DNA from: Ciona savignyi
Taxonomy: Eukaryota > Chordata > Ascidiacea > Phlebobranchia > Cionidae
Assembly (NCBI GenBank): GCA_000149265.1
Contig: CH002558.1
Span: 147,496 to 211,495 of the forward strand
Direction: 5' to 3'
Length of the DNA: 64,000 nt
How positions within the stretch are numbered: the first letter of the stretch is position 1; every line of letters begins with the position of its first letter. Below the pieces are notes generated by a model. That model saw nothing but the letters and a program-made list of their open reading frames with translations, had not been told where the DNA came from and ran no database searches. Made by a program: the position numbers and the translations under genes. Below, one piece after another: positions 26,257-42,737 of this stretch.

Positions 26257-27571
26257 GATAGTTCAGGGATTAATATAATTGTAAGAATTCTATGTTTAAG
26301 CTTAAAAGATTTTTACCATACTGGTACTGGTTGAAACTTAGCAAACATCTGTATTACATGAAAGATGTAAAGCATGCATGTTGCATGCGTAATACCACCT
26401 ATAATGGAGTTCACACAATAATGTATGTAACTACACAATGTCCATCAGCTGTAACCAGAAGTTCCACCTATGGCAGTGTAACATGAAAGAACCTGTATAT
26501 GCATAGTTTTAGTTTATATTGAGAATGAGTAATAAATCCTGAATGGAACCAAATGGCTCGACATATATTAGTAGTATAGTCCCATTCAGTATCGGTTTGG
26601 ACAATATGAACAAATACGACTATATCTGGAATTGAATCCAATTTGGACACCTCTAAGCTACCAATCCTGTGTGAATTCAATCCCGTTTGGTTTTAGTCTT
26701 GGAATCAATTTTGTGTGTTTTTATTGCTATGGCCACAGATGACATTCAGAGCCAAGTCTTCAGTATAAACTCCATTTACCCCATTCGTTATGTAGTCCTG
26801 CAGGCTGCAGCACATTAAGGGGCAATTTGGAAAAGAAGTGTGCACTTCGTGCACCTAGCTCTTTGGGTATATTACACTCTCTATCTACTATATATGGTTG
26901 TGCTAATAAGCTTGCTATTATGTTAAAAGAAAATTGATTGCATGTATATCAGTTAATTCGGTTTCTACAATTATTTTGAAATCATTATTTAGAATTTTAA
27001 ACCACTCGGTGAGAGACCTAAAGAGCAAGCCAAACACATTGTGCCCAATGATTTGAATAAAAAATAGTATTACATGTACACTTCATAAAAGAATTGTAAT
27101 TTATCACTGTTATTCAAAACCACAAATTTTAGCACTTTTTTAAATTTTGTATCAAAATTGTATTTTTTGTTTAGCTATTAGCACTTAATTTCAAATTGGT
27201 AGAATTAAAAAATAATTCTGAATCATATTTCTATTCGTATTGAATTCGATCTTGAACTTTTCTATAAAGAAATTGTATTGCTGAAGAAGCATTCGTGTTA
27301 TTTTTTGTAGTTTGTTTTCTATTAATTAAAATAATCACATTATTGCCAATACATATATGGGGCCCAAGTTTTTTTCACATTTACAAAGCATTAGTTTTTA
27401 CTGCTAACAAAACAGGTTTTACTGGTATCCTATACCGGTTTTAGTGTGTTATAGTTTACAGTTTTGTATTGCCTCGGGCATAATTTTACTCCTATAGCAC
27501 GAGATAAAAGTTTCTTGTAAAATGGATTTGTATGAAACTAACTTTTAGTATCATTTTAAGGTCAAAGCTAA

Positions 27572-31551
<3,980 letters not shown>

Positions 31552-32005
31552 ACACTCGGTCTCAAATTTTTTTTAGCTTTTTATGTTTTACTACTTTTAT
31601 AGTTAGAGAATCGAATAATACTCGAGTGTCTTAATTCCAATTTAACCAACATATTGTTTTATTCAACTTTGCAGTTTTCAAAAATTTGGGATTACATCAT
31701 TGTTGTGTACATATATATATTTATTTATACTTATACGGCTTGTAGAATTTACTTTTTATAAACAAGTTTTAAAAAAACTTAAAACAATAACTGCTACATA
31801 TATTAAAAATACTTCTATGGTAAAAAGCTCATGCGCAATCTTTCGATGGTAGTAGGCAGGCACATACATGCAGAAAGAAAAGAGAAAATAGAACAATTTT
31901 TAATATGAATATCTGATTGGGAATTGGGGTGTAGAAAAGCAAGCAGAGTGGAGACCCCTCTTGAATCACCAAGCAAATTACATCACATGCATTTAGAAGA
32001 AATCT
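31552..32005. other. Convergent intergenic spacer, GMPPB / tropomodulin
   Basis: 454 bp separate the two stop codons and must hold both 3' ends. On the minus strand (tropomodulin sense) AATAAA occurs at 31720-31725 and 31658-31663, as well as over the stop itself. I see no canonical AATAAA for GMPPB on the plus strand. Confidence 0.6.
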
Positions 32006-35000
32006 TTATTTCCTTTTTTTGACAAAAGTTTTTGAGACCACACTGGATGGGTTATAGTCGACTCTTGTTTTACGTTTCATGTCGTAGTTTCGCATGAGGA
32101 AATCTGCTACCCTGCCACGAGGACCTTGCAAATTAAAGTGGTAGCCAAACTTCAGCAATGTTTTGTTGTTGTCCAAAATTTCACACATTTCGTTCTCAAC
32201 CTAAAATGAAAACCAGATATTGATACTGTCAATATAATTTACATCATAGGCGTCGATTTTTTTCTGTGTAAACGAAAACAGGGGTGGCGCCAAGACGACA
32301 TAACTTTATTTAGCTGTAACCAACTTTTAATTAGGCAAAAATTAGCGGGCTTGGCACACTCGCTACGAATCTTTCCTATTAAGGAATCATTATATAACTT
32401 TATGGCACTACGGATTCGTCTTGCTGTTATTTAATTATTTGGAAGATTGCGCCGGCAACCGGAGGCCGCGACGGCAAAATAAAACAAACACGTCCGCTTT
32501 TGAATGTGTGGAAAGCCCCTTATATGGAATAACGTTGACGTTGTTTTAATCGCGACGATGGATGGATATAAATAAATAGTTTTATTGAAAGGAGTTCCGA
32601 GCTTTTTTTCGATTTGCAGACTGTCGCTTTGAGGTTTTTGGCTTTTAGGTTTGTTGCATATTTTTATTAATTTTGCATATTTTTCGTATTCGTTGAAAAA
32701 AGATTTAAAACACATTTACGTTGACAATCAAATAATCAATGAGTGAATTGTAGTTGTATAATTAAAATTAAGTAACCTTTCCAAATAATAATGAACATGT
32801 GTGTTATTTTGGTTGCGATTTTTATGATTCTGTGCTACGATTTATTTTTTTACAGTAAACACATTGTAAAAAATACCGTAATAAGTGAAAAAACTGGGGT
32901 GGTATGGCATATTTTGTATATTGCCACCTCGTATTTTTTAGTGGGATGGCATGCCACCCCGGGAATCGACGCCAGTGTGTTACATGTATACCTTATTTCC
33001 AAACTGGGCTCTCTGATTATCAATGCGAAGTTCTTCCAGTGTGTCATTCTCTTCCAGTGTATTCATAATAGCCACAACACCTTCCCCCGAAATAAAGTTG
33101 CTTTCAATGTTTAGGACTTTTATGGTCCTGTTGATCTATAAAGAAAACAACGTAGGTCCCAAAATATCGAGTAGTCTAAAATCATATTAAATATTTCTTT
33201 TACACATTTCACTAAATTTTACCTTGAGCATATCAGCAATTGCCATGGCAACAGCGTCATTGATACGTGTGCTGGCTAGAGACCAAGTAGTTACATTGGT
33301 GTTTGTTTTCAATTCCTCACAATAGTCTTTCAAAGTATGAATTGGGATATTCTGTAAATTTATCACGAATGGTTAGCTACTGAAACAATGGATTAACAGA
33401 ATATTATTATAAAATGGTGCAATTGGCTTGTGTTAAAAATTTTAAAGGGACACTTGTTTTTTTTAACTGAAAAATACCAAAATTAAGATTTTTCCATTAA
33501 GGATATTCCCCATTACAAGCCAAGAAGAATTCCCAGAGTTGTAAAAAATGAAACAGTTTGGTTTTATACTTTAAAAGATTTAAAAAATATGAAATAGATA
33601 TGCAACTTGGGTTCTATTACAGGGCTTCTCAAAACAGCCATGATTTAAAAATAATTCCTGCTTTTCTCTATTTACGGCCTCAATGTTCTTATTAGAGATA
33701 ATTAAGGTTAAAATTTTCATTCATATAAGCTACGATGATGTCAGATAACATAGTCTGATGTGCACAAATCTGACAGGTATCAATACTGTTTACTGAACAT
33801 GTTAGTGTACAAATGTGTTTTGCAATTATTGGTGGTTAAACAATGTGGTTGACAATCTCTAGGTTTAAAATTGTGTTTCTAATACAAACCACATACTGAA
33901 ATCGGTTGGTACATTTTTATACCAAATATATAGTACTTAACAAAATGATTGAGAAAACGCTATTGATTTTTGTCATGTTAACATGGAAATGTAAGTATTT
34001 AACATCGGCTGTGCTATCACTAACTGCCTCAGGGTAACATGAAATAAGCTACCTTTATATTATTGAGATTCACAGCTGTGAGTGAGCTGTCATTCTCTTT
34101 GATTCTCTGAAGTGTTTCATCCACGTCGGTTGGGTTTGGTGGCTCACTCAGAGGGGTTACCTGTATTATATTCAGTTGTCATTGATTAAAGATAAATGGA
34201 ATAATTCTTTCAGAAATAAGGCAAAACATTGGAATTTTAACATAAAGATAAAAAATCAAACTATCATTCGCATTTAACCATGTTGGCACTGTCTGGCAAG
34301 ACGACAAATTATTCTATGTTTCAAGGTTTGGACTAAAGTTGTTTTGAAGAAAATTAAGTGACTCTGATACCTTCATTTGACACTTTGTGGTACTCGTGAA
34401 CCCTGTCTTGTTGACAATCTTGGTTTCCATTAGTGAGCTGTAGAACTGATCAGTGTTCATCATTGTATGCATTCCCAGTATAGCTGTATTATATATATTA
34501 AATGATTTTACCGTTAACTCCACAAGTGACATTTTTTATTGACTTCTTTATTGTGGCAAAGTAATATTGTTGCGCAGACCCACTGGCATGGGATAAATAT
34601 AGGTATGTTTGTTGAGTGACAAAGAAACATGACTTTCTGTTTAACTGGGCATTAACATGTGCTATAGTAGAGATGCCGTGTATATCCGGCTTTGTTATCC
34701 ATGTATTTTTGTACTATTGTATTATGTTATATTGCTATGTAATTAGCAGTGTGATGCATACAACTTAATTTATATTGCACCAGTGTCCCTAATTCAACTC
34801 TCATTAGAGATAAGCATTTATTGATGTTTATGTTTAAAGTAACAAGCATCCCCGGCTGCTTCATCCATACAAGTACCATGAAGTTGTAATAATATGTTGC
34901 AATTATTACCGTAATAAATACTCTTTAAATGTTAGAAATGCAAATGTAGAATGACTTTAACACAATAGAGTCTGGTCAATGTCAAGATCAGCCTAAACAA

Positions 35001-38000
35001 GTCACTTTAACGGTTGATTTTGAGTCCAGAAAACAAATGTTGCATATCAGGAGAAGCCATTATCACTTTAATTAGTTTGCAACTCAGCAGTTGTACAAAC
35101 TCAGGACGTATAGTTTTAAATAATTACTTACATATGTTACAATATAAATACTTTTTTAAATCGCTTATTGGTACCATTGAAGAATGAATAATAAATCAAT
35201 TAAATATCATATAACTTTGCTTTTAAATGTAACTTAATGATTTCTAATTCCACATACTGATACAATTCTTACCAGCAATATCTGTGAGTTCAGCCTCAGT
35301 AGCACTGTTTAAACATTCTTCAAGTTCTGGGTCAAGATTTGACGCTGGCAGATGCTTTTCACTTTGGACAGGTTTCTCATATATTTTCCCACGTTTCACA
35401 CCAGCTTGGTACGGAACCACATCTTCTTGGTCTTCAACATTTTTCGCCTGGTAGTGAGAAGGAGACAATTAAAACTCTGTAAAGGAACATTATCATAGTA
35501 AAAGGTATAAAAAGATGTAATTCATGGTCCAAGAATTTAAGTGTTGCCGGTACTGAAATAAATTCATCATTTTATCATGGTGGACCTGTAACCCTGCTAA
35601 AGTCGTTAACAAAGCAAGAGTGAGAATCTTATCAATGAATGTCTATCTATTTAATATATTAGTTAGAAAATGAAAAGTGAACAGACCATAACGTCCTGTC
35701 AAACAATCTTGATACTTTATTAGAATTTATTAGTTGGAAATGCAGATTGATAGCTGTTTGTAAAAAGAGAAAAAAAATAAAAAAATCATATAACTGTCTT
35801 TTATCTCTATTAAATAAACACCTTTGTCAGCTATTACTGTTGAATAAACTTGTCAGACTATGTTTAAAATTTGGATTGTGTACTATAAGGCCATTTTACA
35901 CAGCTTACATGGTATCGCTTTTTTTTATTATCATCAGTGCAATAATAAATGATGAAGAAATAAACTGGACACAATAGCACTAGATTAACAGAATAAAATA
36001 TCATGTCACACATTCCCAGGCAAATAGAACTAACAAGGGGTAGTGAAAAATTGGGTGAAAATGCATGGTGTGCTACAAAAACAAGGTTAAATGCAAATAT
36101 TGTTTTTATTCATCAAAATTGAGCTCAAGAAATTGTTGATGACCTCATGCAGCAAACATTTACGAAATACTTAGCTTATGGGTTACCTCATTTTCTATGA
36201 AAGTCAAAAGTTTTTCTCGATCCAGAGGACCAGTGGCATCTCTTGTTGTCTGATCTTTCTGTCGAAATCCAGCAGGTAGCAACTGGTCCTAAAAAGTAAA
36301 GGGACTTATTTACTTATAATCAAGTACAATACTAATTAAATATAAATTTCAACAATGGCAAAAAAGACTTGTGACAACATGTTAATTAGCCTGCAATTAT
36401 CTGGTAATAATGTCTTTTCAATGTCCTTTCTGAACGAACACAAACTTAGTTATAATTTATCACACTCATCACTCATGTCATAAGGAACCAATATTATTTT
36501 TTTATATTGTATGTTTTTAAAACTAAACAAGGTGTACCATTCATTGTAATATATATATCTTTAATAAAGCTCCCAAAACTAAAATAAGGTGGACCTAATG
36601 TATTGTTATCAATCTTTTTGTCATTTGTTATTTTATCAATTAAACATAAGCCATCAGCAATCTAAATATTGAATCATGGTCTCATCTATTTTAAAAAGTA
36701 AATGCAACCTTTTCTAATAAACTATGAATGTTTGATCAAAGAACTATGCCTAAGTAGGCTCTCCAAGATTTCATAGATATTTGGTTAAATATATATTTTC
36801 ATTTATATCTGGATAAATATGTAGCTTATAAAATGATTCATTTTGTTTATAAAACAGCATACCGCAAAGAAATATTTTTTTGATGTTTTTCTAAATATAA
36901 AAATTATTTATCATTACCCTAAAACAAATGTTTTATTAATATATCGCATGCATTACCAAATGCTATATTTTAGTCAAATATATATTATATTAAAAAACAC
37001 AAAACAAAGAAATTAAAAAAATGTACGGTACTGTTAAATTAGTTTAGCTGTTTCTTGAGTATTTGGCCAACCCACCAAGAATTGTATTTTCAATTTAAAA
37101 GTCTTATTGAATGATATTTTAAGGATGCATCATGTCATGAATAATTATGTTATTATATAATTAAAGGCAAATTAACAGACCAAACGTTATAGGCACATTA
37201 TATTTGACATTATAAGCAGCAAGTGTTCAAGATATCTTTAGTTTGTGGTGTGGATAACCAATATATTTAACAATTTATGATACAAAATATCTTTATATTA
37301 ATCTTTTTAATTTTACTGATAGGCTTATTACGCTAATATGTGTTGCGTCATTGTCGTGAGTATTTTTTGTACCAAAACATGTACTGGATTGCATCCCTTA
37401 TTCGTAATGTACAGGAAATAATTAGACCTGACGTAAATGCACATCCTTCACCTTAATTTACTACTTAAAACTACCAGTCGACCATGTATTCATAATATCA
37501 TGTGACCTGTTGAGTTTCCTGTCTGTCGAAATTCTAAGAGAACTAAATTTTCAATTATGTTTAAATCTTGTAATTAACCCATATACATTATAAACTATAT
37601 ACATTTACCAGTTTAAGTGATGGTTCTTAAAGCATTAATTTCTGATAAAAACTTTTCATCCCTTCCCAAATTTTTTTATAATTAAAACAATAATTACAAG
37701 TTATATGCAATGCATTATATTATAAGTTGTTCATTGTTCTAATACATGGCGTTGTAAATCACATTTTCTTAATTTTCGTTGCCTTGCTGTGTAAAATGAC
37801 CTCATAAAGGACAAATAAAAGCACATACGCATATGCGGCACATAACATGTTAATTTGATCAATAAACTTCTTGATCAATAAACAGATTAATATTAACTTA
37901 ATATTTTAAATGAATTTTATGTTACATTACCACCTAAACTGGTCTTTAAACAGTAAACTACATTTAAACTGGTGTTAGTAGGGATGTCCTTACCAATACC

Positions 38001-39117
38001 AGTTTGGATTCAAAAATTCTCTTGAATCAATAAATTGGAATCTAGAATTTCGAATCTACAATTTTTAGAAATATACATATGATAATTCGATTTAGAAAAA
38101 TAATTTTAGGCCTGCCGTTTTTTTAAGCAAACCTATTCCCTATATTATTGGTTCATAATCATAATGACATAAATACAGCGCTGTCATGAAGTTCTTTCTT
38201 ATTAAATTTGGGAATGATATTCCATATTTCATAAAGAGCAGAGAAAATTCAGTACCGGTATGCTAATACTTTTAACAGGGAAACAGAGTCAAAACACAAC
38301 AAGCATACCAGTGCTTGTTTTTAGTACTTGTTATACTTAATCAAAATGCAAAATTACATTATTCAATTTTACCACTCGTCTAAACTGCTAATCAAACTTT
38401 TATCTATCAACCCGATTATCATAACGCTCATCCCCTAAACCTAATGCCCAATAAAAACCCCCTTACATTTACTTCTTAATCTTTAAGCCCTAAACAAAAT
38501 TTACCTAGCAAAAACTCCTTTCTGTATTACAACTATCTAACAATAATCCCGTAATCCCTCTGCCCAATAATCATAATTCAAAACCATAACATTATAAATA
38601 TATGCTGGGATAATGGAAATTGCAAAAAAAACTCTCCAGTGAATTGTGAAATACATATTACAAAATCAAAATCCAAGCACTTCTAGTAGCATAGTTTATG
38701 TCCTACAATGGTAAAAGTACATTGATGTTGTAGGTTGAAACATTTTAATGAAATAAAAACTTTTTGCCCAAAATGTGGCAAGCAAATCTAATTTTCCACC
38801 CATCGTTGTCACTTCACGCTGCATTTATGCTGTGAAGATGTAATTTATTTATGTCATTTATCAAAAAAAGATACAATCAACTAGAACATCATACAAAACA
38901 AAAATTGATTCTAAAAAAAATTTTTCGTTAATTTAATTCAGTTTTTAGGATAAAAATTAAATATTTCATAAAAGAAACCAACATCGGGATCCAATTCTTC
39001 CAATTCCAAGGTAAGTTGTGCAATTTCATCTTCAGTTAAATCCTTTAATAATTCATCTTCATTGATACTAAGATACTTCTCTTGCTCTTGCTTCATTATT
39101 TCAAATATTTCAGACAT
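32006..39117 (-). CDS. TMOD: Tropomodulin (actin pointed-end capping protein)
   Basis: Eight exons on the minus strand: 39117-38983, 36288-36187, 35447-35273, 34483-34371, 34160-34053, 33351-33223, 33135-32992, 32200-32006 (TAA). Phases close throughout, giving 366 aa (family about 350-360). Tropomodulins cap the slow-growing ends of tropomyosin-coated actin filaments. Residues 1-45 hold the first tropomyosin-binding helix (DELLKDLTEDEIAQLTLELE, then ELDPD). LLPAGFRQKDQTTRDATGPL is the family signature opening the first actin-capping segment. AILGMHTMMNTDQF marks the second tropomyosin site. The LRR cap domain follows (VNLNNIK, LASTRINDAVAMAIADMLK, LNIESNFISGEGVVAI, LRIDNQRAQFG, LLKFGYHFNLQGPRGRVAD). 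There is no proline-rich or WH2 extension, so it is a tropomodulin, not a leiomodin. Intron 2 (36289-38982) is the longest. Confidence 0.96.
36289..38982. other. Long first tropomodulin intron
   Basis: About 2.7 kb of very AT-rich DNA without SINE or hAT ends that I can recognise. The segment 38390-38590 is C-rich on the plus strand, with words such as cccctaaacctaatgccc that loosely recall the core of the foldback repeats at 26040 and 41310. No open exon. Confidence 0.45.
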
Positions 39118-39279
39118 GTTTATCAGTCAGAATAAAACGTGTATATACAGCAATATTTTATGAATTCCTGCAGACAGAACAAGTAGTAGAATAAATGATT
39201 AATTTGTTCCGACAATAAGTAAGTAAGCGTAATGGCATTTATATATATATACCACTACTGTTATGTTTATATATTTTTC

Positions 39280-39495
39280 AGGGTTTATTTTAGTGTGCTA
39301 TTTTAGTGCAAAATTAATCAACAAAAAATAATTGGAAACTGCATACTAAAAGTCTAAAACTATAGCAACTAACTCTAACCTACCCTAATCACTAATCTTA
39401 ACCATAGAACTATAAACCTAACTCTTAACACCATCCATAATCCTTATTTTAGTGTGAAGTTTCCCTCCTTGCCTCTTTCCTTCCATTTTGTTTTC
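39280..39495. repeat. Foldback-repeat relative upstream of tropomodulin
   Basis: Contains gcatactaaaagtctaaaac, ctaatcttaaccatagaac, and an arm reading attttagtgtgaagtttccc then ctccttgcctctttcc. These words, in the same order, occur in the units at 26040 and 41310. The copy is decayed; its left arm is weak. Confidence 0.5.
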
Positions 39496-40081
39496 TTCGA
39501 CATCGGCTTATACGAGTCGTTTAATGCTCTAAGGCAAAGATGTATGACCAGCCTAAAAAGTAACTTAACTATATAACGTAAAACAATAGCTAATCAAACA
39601 CCGAACTATGGAAATATATATCGTGAACCAATAACTAATCAGCGTATCGTTAACTCATTTTCATTTTGGTATTGTCCTATTTTGATCAACATTAGAAAAA
39701 GATTCAGTTTGATGATCCCGAAATTTGGTCATAGAGGTCCTAGTTTGGTTTTTAGTCAATCGTTTTTGTTTTTTTTGTGTATTGTGTGTTTTGTAGACAT
39801 AAATTGTATTATCTGTTTTGTATTTCAAATTTTGTGTGTGCTGTTATTCATTTTCGGAGACGATATTAACTGGTTGCTACAATCTAAAAATGGTACGATC
39901 CCCTGTAGTGATTTGCCATGAATACAAGGTCATGTTAACTACATCAAGGACGTGTTATTTACCGTAAGTGATCGTTTTATTTAGTTCTGATTGAAAAATC
40001 TAGAACCTGTTTATCATTTTTGGTAATTGCAACGGCATTAGACAATTCATTTAAAATTTAGTAAATACACTCCGACAGAAT

Positions 40082-40288
40082 AGACTGGTGTGTTCGTGCG
40101 TTATTGCCTTTCAGTCGATGGATTGTAGGTCCGAAACTGGTTACTAACTAATCGAAAAAACTGGTCTCTAGTTGTATTCTTAAGCAAGGCAGTTAAGTAA
40201 ATTGCCCTAACCTAGCTGAATAATGGGTTTTACTAAATTAAAGAAACGTGTAAATGATAAACAACACACTGCAATAGCTCTGTTAACT
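40082..40288 (+). repeat. Diverged plus-strand SINE copy
   Basis: Family blocks in order: tgcctttcagtcgatggatt, gtccgaaactggttactaac, taatgggttttac, aacaacacactgcaatagct. The 3' end is lost. Confidence 0.6.
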
Positions 40289-40297
40289 GTGAGCGAG

Positions 40298-40430
40298 GTG
40301 ATAGGATAGGAAGGGGCACCAAGGGGGTTAGGACACTGGCAATCGTCAGATCACCTCGTGCCCACCGTCGAGTTACCGGAGCTATTGCAGTGTGTTGTCG
40401 TATATGATAGACACGTACTTGTTCATTCAA
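40298..40430 (-). repeat. Minus-strand SINE tail, inverted against its neighbour
   Basis: Reads in reverse: ataggatagg tail, caccaagggggttaggacac, gcaatcgtcagatcacctcg, gagttaccggagctattgca, gtgtgttgtcgtatatgata. It faces the plus-strand copy ending at 40288, making an inverted pair 10 bp apart. Confidence 0.7.
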
Positions 40431-40440
40431 TTAAGTATAA

Positions 40441-40836
40441 TTGTCCGCCCGGTTGGTATAGCGGTTAAGTGCGGATCGCCTTTCATTGAAAGGTTGCAGG
40501 TGCGAAACTGGTCGCTAGCTAGTCGGTTGTTACGGACATTGCCTGAACCTAGCGGATTAATGGGTTCTACTAAATTGAAGGAACGTGTCTATCACATTCA
40601 ACACACTTCAATAGCTCCGGTAACCCGACGGTATATCCTATAACAGTATAACCCATTAATCCGCTAGCACCCATTCGATTGAAATACGACGCACTAAACC
40701 ACCAAACTATAACCGGCCTTGTGATCTGAAGATTGTCCGTGTGTTAACCCCCTTGGTTTACCCATTCACGGAATAAACATTTCCTATCCTATTCCATCAG
40801 TCCGGCCCGTTGATCTAGCGGTTAAGTGCGTCGCGG
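40441..40836 (+). repeat. Composite of plus-strand SINE pieces
   Basis: 40441-40632 is the head and body (cccggttggtatagcggtta to ggtaacccgacgg) with a short deletion where tccttgggcaaggcac should be. 40633-40700 is mostly a reverse-oriented scrap (taacccattaatccgctagc). 40715-40790 is a 3' end (gtgatctgaagattgtccg to cccattcacgg and tatcctattcc). 40797-40836 is another head (ccggcccgttgatctagcgg). Confidence 0.65.
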
Positions 40837-41309
40837 TTTCTGGGGTTATTTTACCTCTCTATCGTTTCTAGTTGATTCTATTCTGTTTTCCGTTGTTTTT
40901 TATATATTTTCTATGAGTTTTTTAAAAACTTAGAGTAAATATTCTATTTCAGTCCAGAGATATTGGCGAAAACGTCAAAACATTTTTCCAACATTTTTTC
41001 CAATAACGGGAATTCCCCTTGTTTTTTCCCCAAAATAAAGGTCAAGACAAAAGGATTACCGAGTATTTTAACCTGATGAGTGATGGGATAAACCGTTCTT
41101 GCCTATGACGCAGTAAAATGTAAACGGAGTGAAATCAAAATGTAGTTTTTTTCGAATACGAACCCGTAATTGTAATTTGTACCCTAGGGACATTTTTCGG
41201 TAAACGCAAGAATTAAAGAAGAACGTCTCGTCTCTGTAGGGATTCTGGTCTTGTTGTTGCTTGGTTTTGAGTGCCTATTGCTGGCAATAAATCTGGCCTG
41301 AAGTTGTAT

Positions 41310-41770
41310 GGGGAAAACTAAAAGGAGAATAAGCGGGAAGGAGGGAAACTGTACTCTAAAATGAATATCAAGGCATAATGGTTGGGTGCCTCTAAATACT
41401 GCAGGACCGCTTGGAGCGCTTGGATCACTTAGATTGCTATGGAAAGTAATTCTAACCCTGTCCAAAACACTAATCTCAACCCCAGAACTAACTTCAACCC
41501 CAACCCTAACATTAATATCCTGGCTTTTGTAATTACGAAGTATAATAAGCGATCCAAGCGATTTAAGCGCTCCATGCGATCCAAGCGGTCCTGTAGTATT
41601 TAGAGGTACCGTAATGGTTAAATTTAAACATGGGGTTAGGTTAGAGTTAGGGTTAGTTCTGGGGTTAAGATTAGTGTTTAGGAAAGGGTTAAAATTAATT
41701 TCCATAGTTTTGGTAAGCAGTTTCCCTTCTTCCCTCCTTCCCGCTTTCCCTCCTTTTAGTATTGCCCGTT
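41310..41770. repeat. Long imperfect foldback array
   Basis: The left arm from 41314 (aaaaggagaataagcggga, agggaaactg, tctaaaatgaat) is mirrored by the right arm ending 41700-41765 (agtttcccttcttccctcc, ttcccgctttccctcctttt). Inside are further mirrored blocks: tactgcaggaccgcttgg at 41398 against ccaagcggtcctgtagta at 41581, and ctaatctcaaccccagaact at 41471 against gttctggggttaagattag at 41657. So the whole unit could form a long hairpin. Confidence 0.7.
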
Positions 41771-41904
41771 CCCTAGTTATTAACGGTCCCTCTATTTTGT
41801 ACAGTTCCGCTACGTCTACTAGGTCCAGCGCTAGGTCCGCTAGAGTTAGTTTTAAACATGAGGTTGGAGTTAGGGTTAGTTCTGGGGTTGAGATTAGTGT
41901 TTAG

Positions 41905-42045
41905 GGCACTGGACCTAGCGCTGGACCTAGCGCTGGACCTAGTGGACCTAGCTCTGGACCCAGCGGACCTAGCGGACCTAGTGCTGGACATAGCGAACCT
42001 AGCGCTGGACGTAGTGGACCTAGTGGACCTAGCGGACCTGTACAA
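41905..42045. repeat. Minisatellite of GGACCTAGCGCT / GGACCTAGT units
   Basis: About a dozen head-to-tail units of 9 and 12 bp, all built on (c)tGGACCTAGc/t with optional GCT, from cactggacctagcgctgg to agcggacctgtac. A few related words in the other orientation (aggtccagcgctaggtccgc) lie just upstream at 41820-41842. The long Leu/Gly/Pro or Ala/Arg/Ser frames here are by-products of the repeat. Confidence 0.85.
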
Positions 42046-42394
42046 AATAAAGTACCCCCGTTATTAAGACTCAGGTTGATGTGAGCAGAGCAGAACATAC
42101 AGAGTGGGTGCATAACTTGTTTGTATAAAAGATGGCGAAGTATACAAAGTTCTTGGCTAATTGCTATTTAAAATGGTTGTCTTGCACTATTAAATTCTTA
42201 ACTGTTCTCGGAAAACGTATGTTTCTTAGCCTTAAAGCGTTAAACTCTCAGTGTTAAAGTTACTGTTTTTGCGATAAAGTTACTGCTTCAGGATTAAACG
42301 TTAGACATGATATATGATATTATGTATTATGGTAAGTAATTTGTACTTATGGTTGAAGGTGTGGGCTTTACCATAAGAGAATAGTAATAGTGAC

Positions 42395-42650
42395 NNNNNN
42401 NNNNNNNNNNNNNNNNNNNNNNNNNNNNNNNNNNNNNNNNNNNNNNNNNNNNNNNNNNNNNNNNNNNNNNNNNNNNNNNNNNNNNNNNNNNNNNNNNNNN
42501 NNNNNNNNNNNNNNNNNNNNNNNNNNNNNNNNNNNNNNNNNNNNNNNNNNNNNNNNNNNNNNNNNNNNNNNNNNNNNNNNNNNNNNNNNNNNNNNNNNNN
42601 NNNNNNNNNNNNNNNNNNNNNNNNNNNNNNNNNNNNNNNNNNNNNNNNNN
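42395..42650. other. Assembly gap (256 N)
   Basis: 256 N immediately upstream of EIF2D; probably a sized gap. It may hide the promoter or 5' untranslated sequence of EIF2D. Confidence 0.97.
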
Positions 42651-42737
42651 GCTCTATTTCAATTGCAGCAATATCCTGTTGTAGTTTAATGAACTTTGTT
42701 TAATTTCAAGGTAAATTTACTTAGATATCAGGTCAAA

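Larger units (their letters stand above)
39496..42394. other. Intergenic region between divergent tropomodulin and EIF2D
   Basis: The two start codons are 3.6 kb apart and point away from each other, so both promoters should lie here. Contents are SINE pieces (40082-40836), a foldback array (41310-41770), a minisatellite (41905-42045) and AT-rich DNA. From 39500 to 40080 and 42050 to 42394 nothing is recognised; no TATA box can be assigned. Confidence 0.5.

Noticed and set aside
32791..33114. 107-codon plus-strand frame with hydrophobic stretches
   Set aside because: Antisense shadow across a tropomodulin exon and its intron.
41773..42113. Arg/Ser/Ala-rich and Leu/Gly/Pro-rich frames
   Set aside because: Produced by the minisatellite in different frames.
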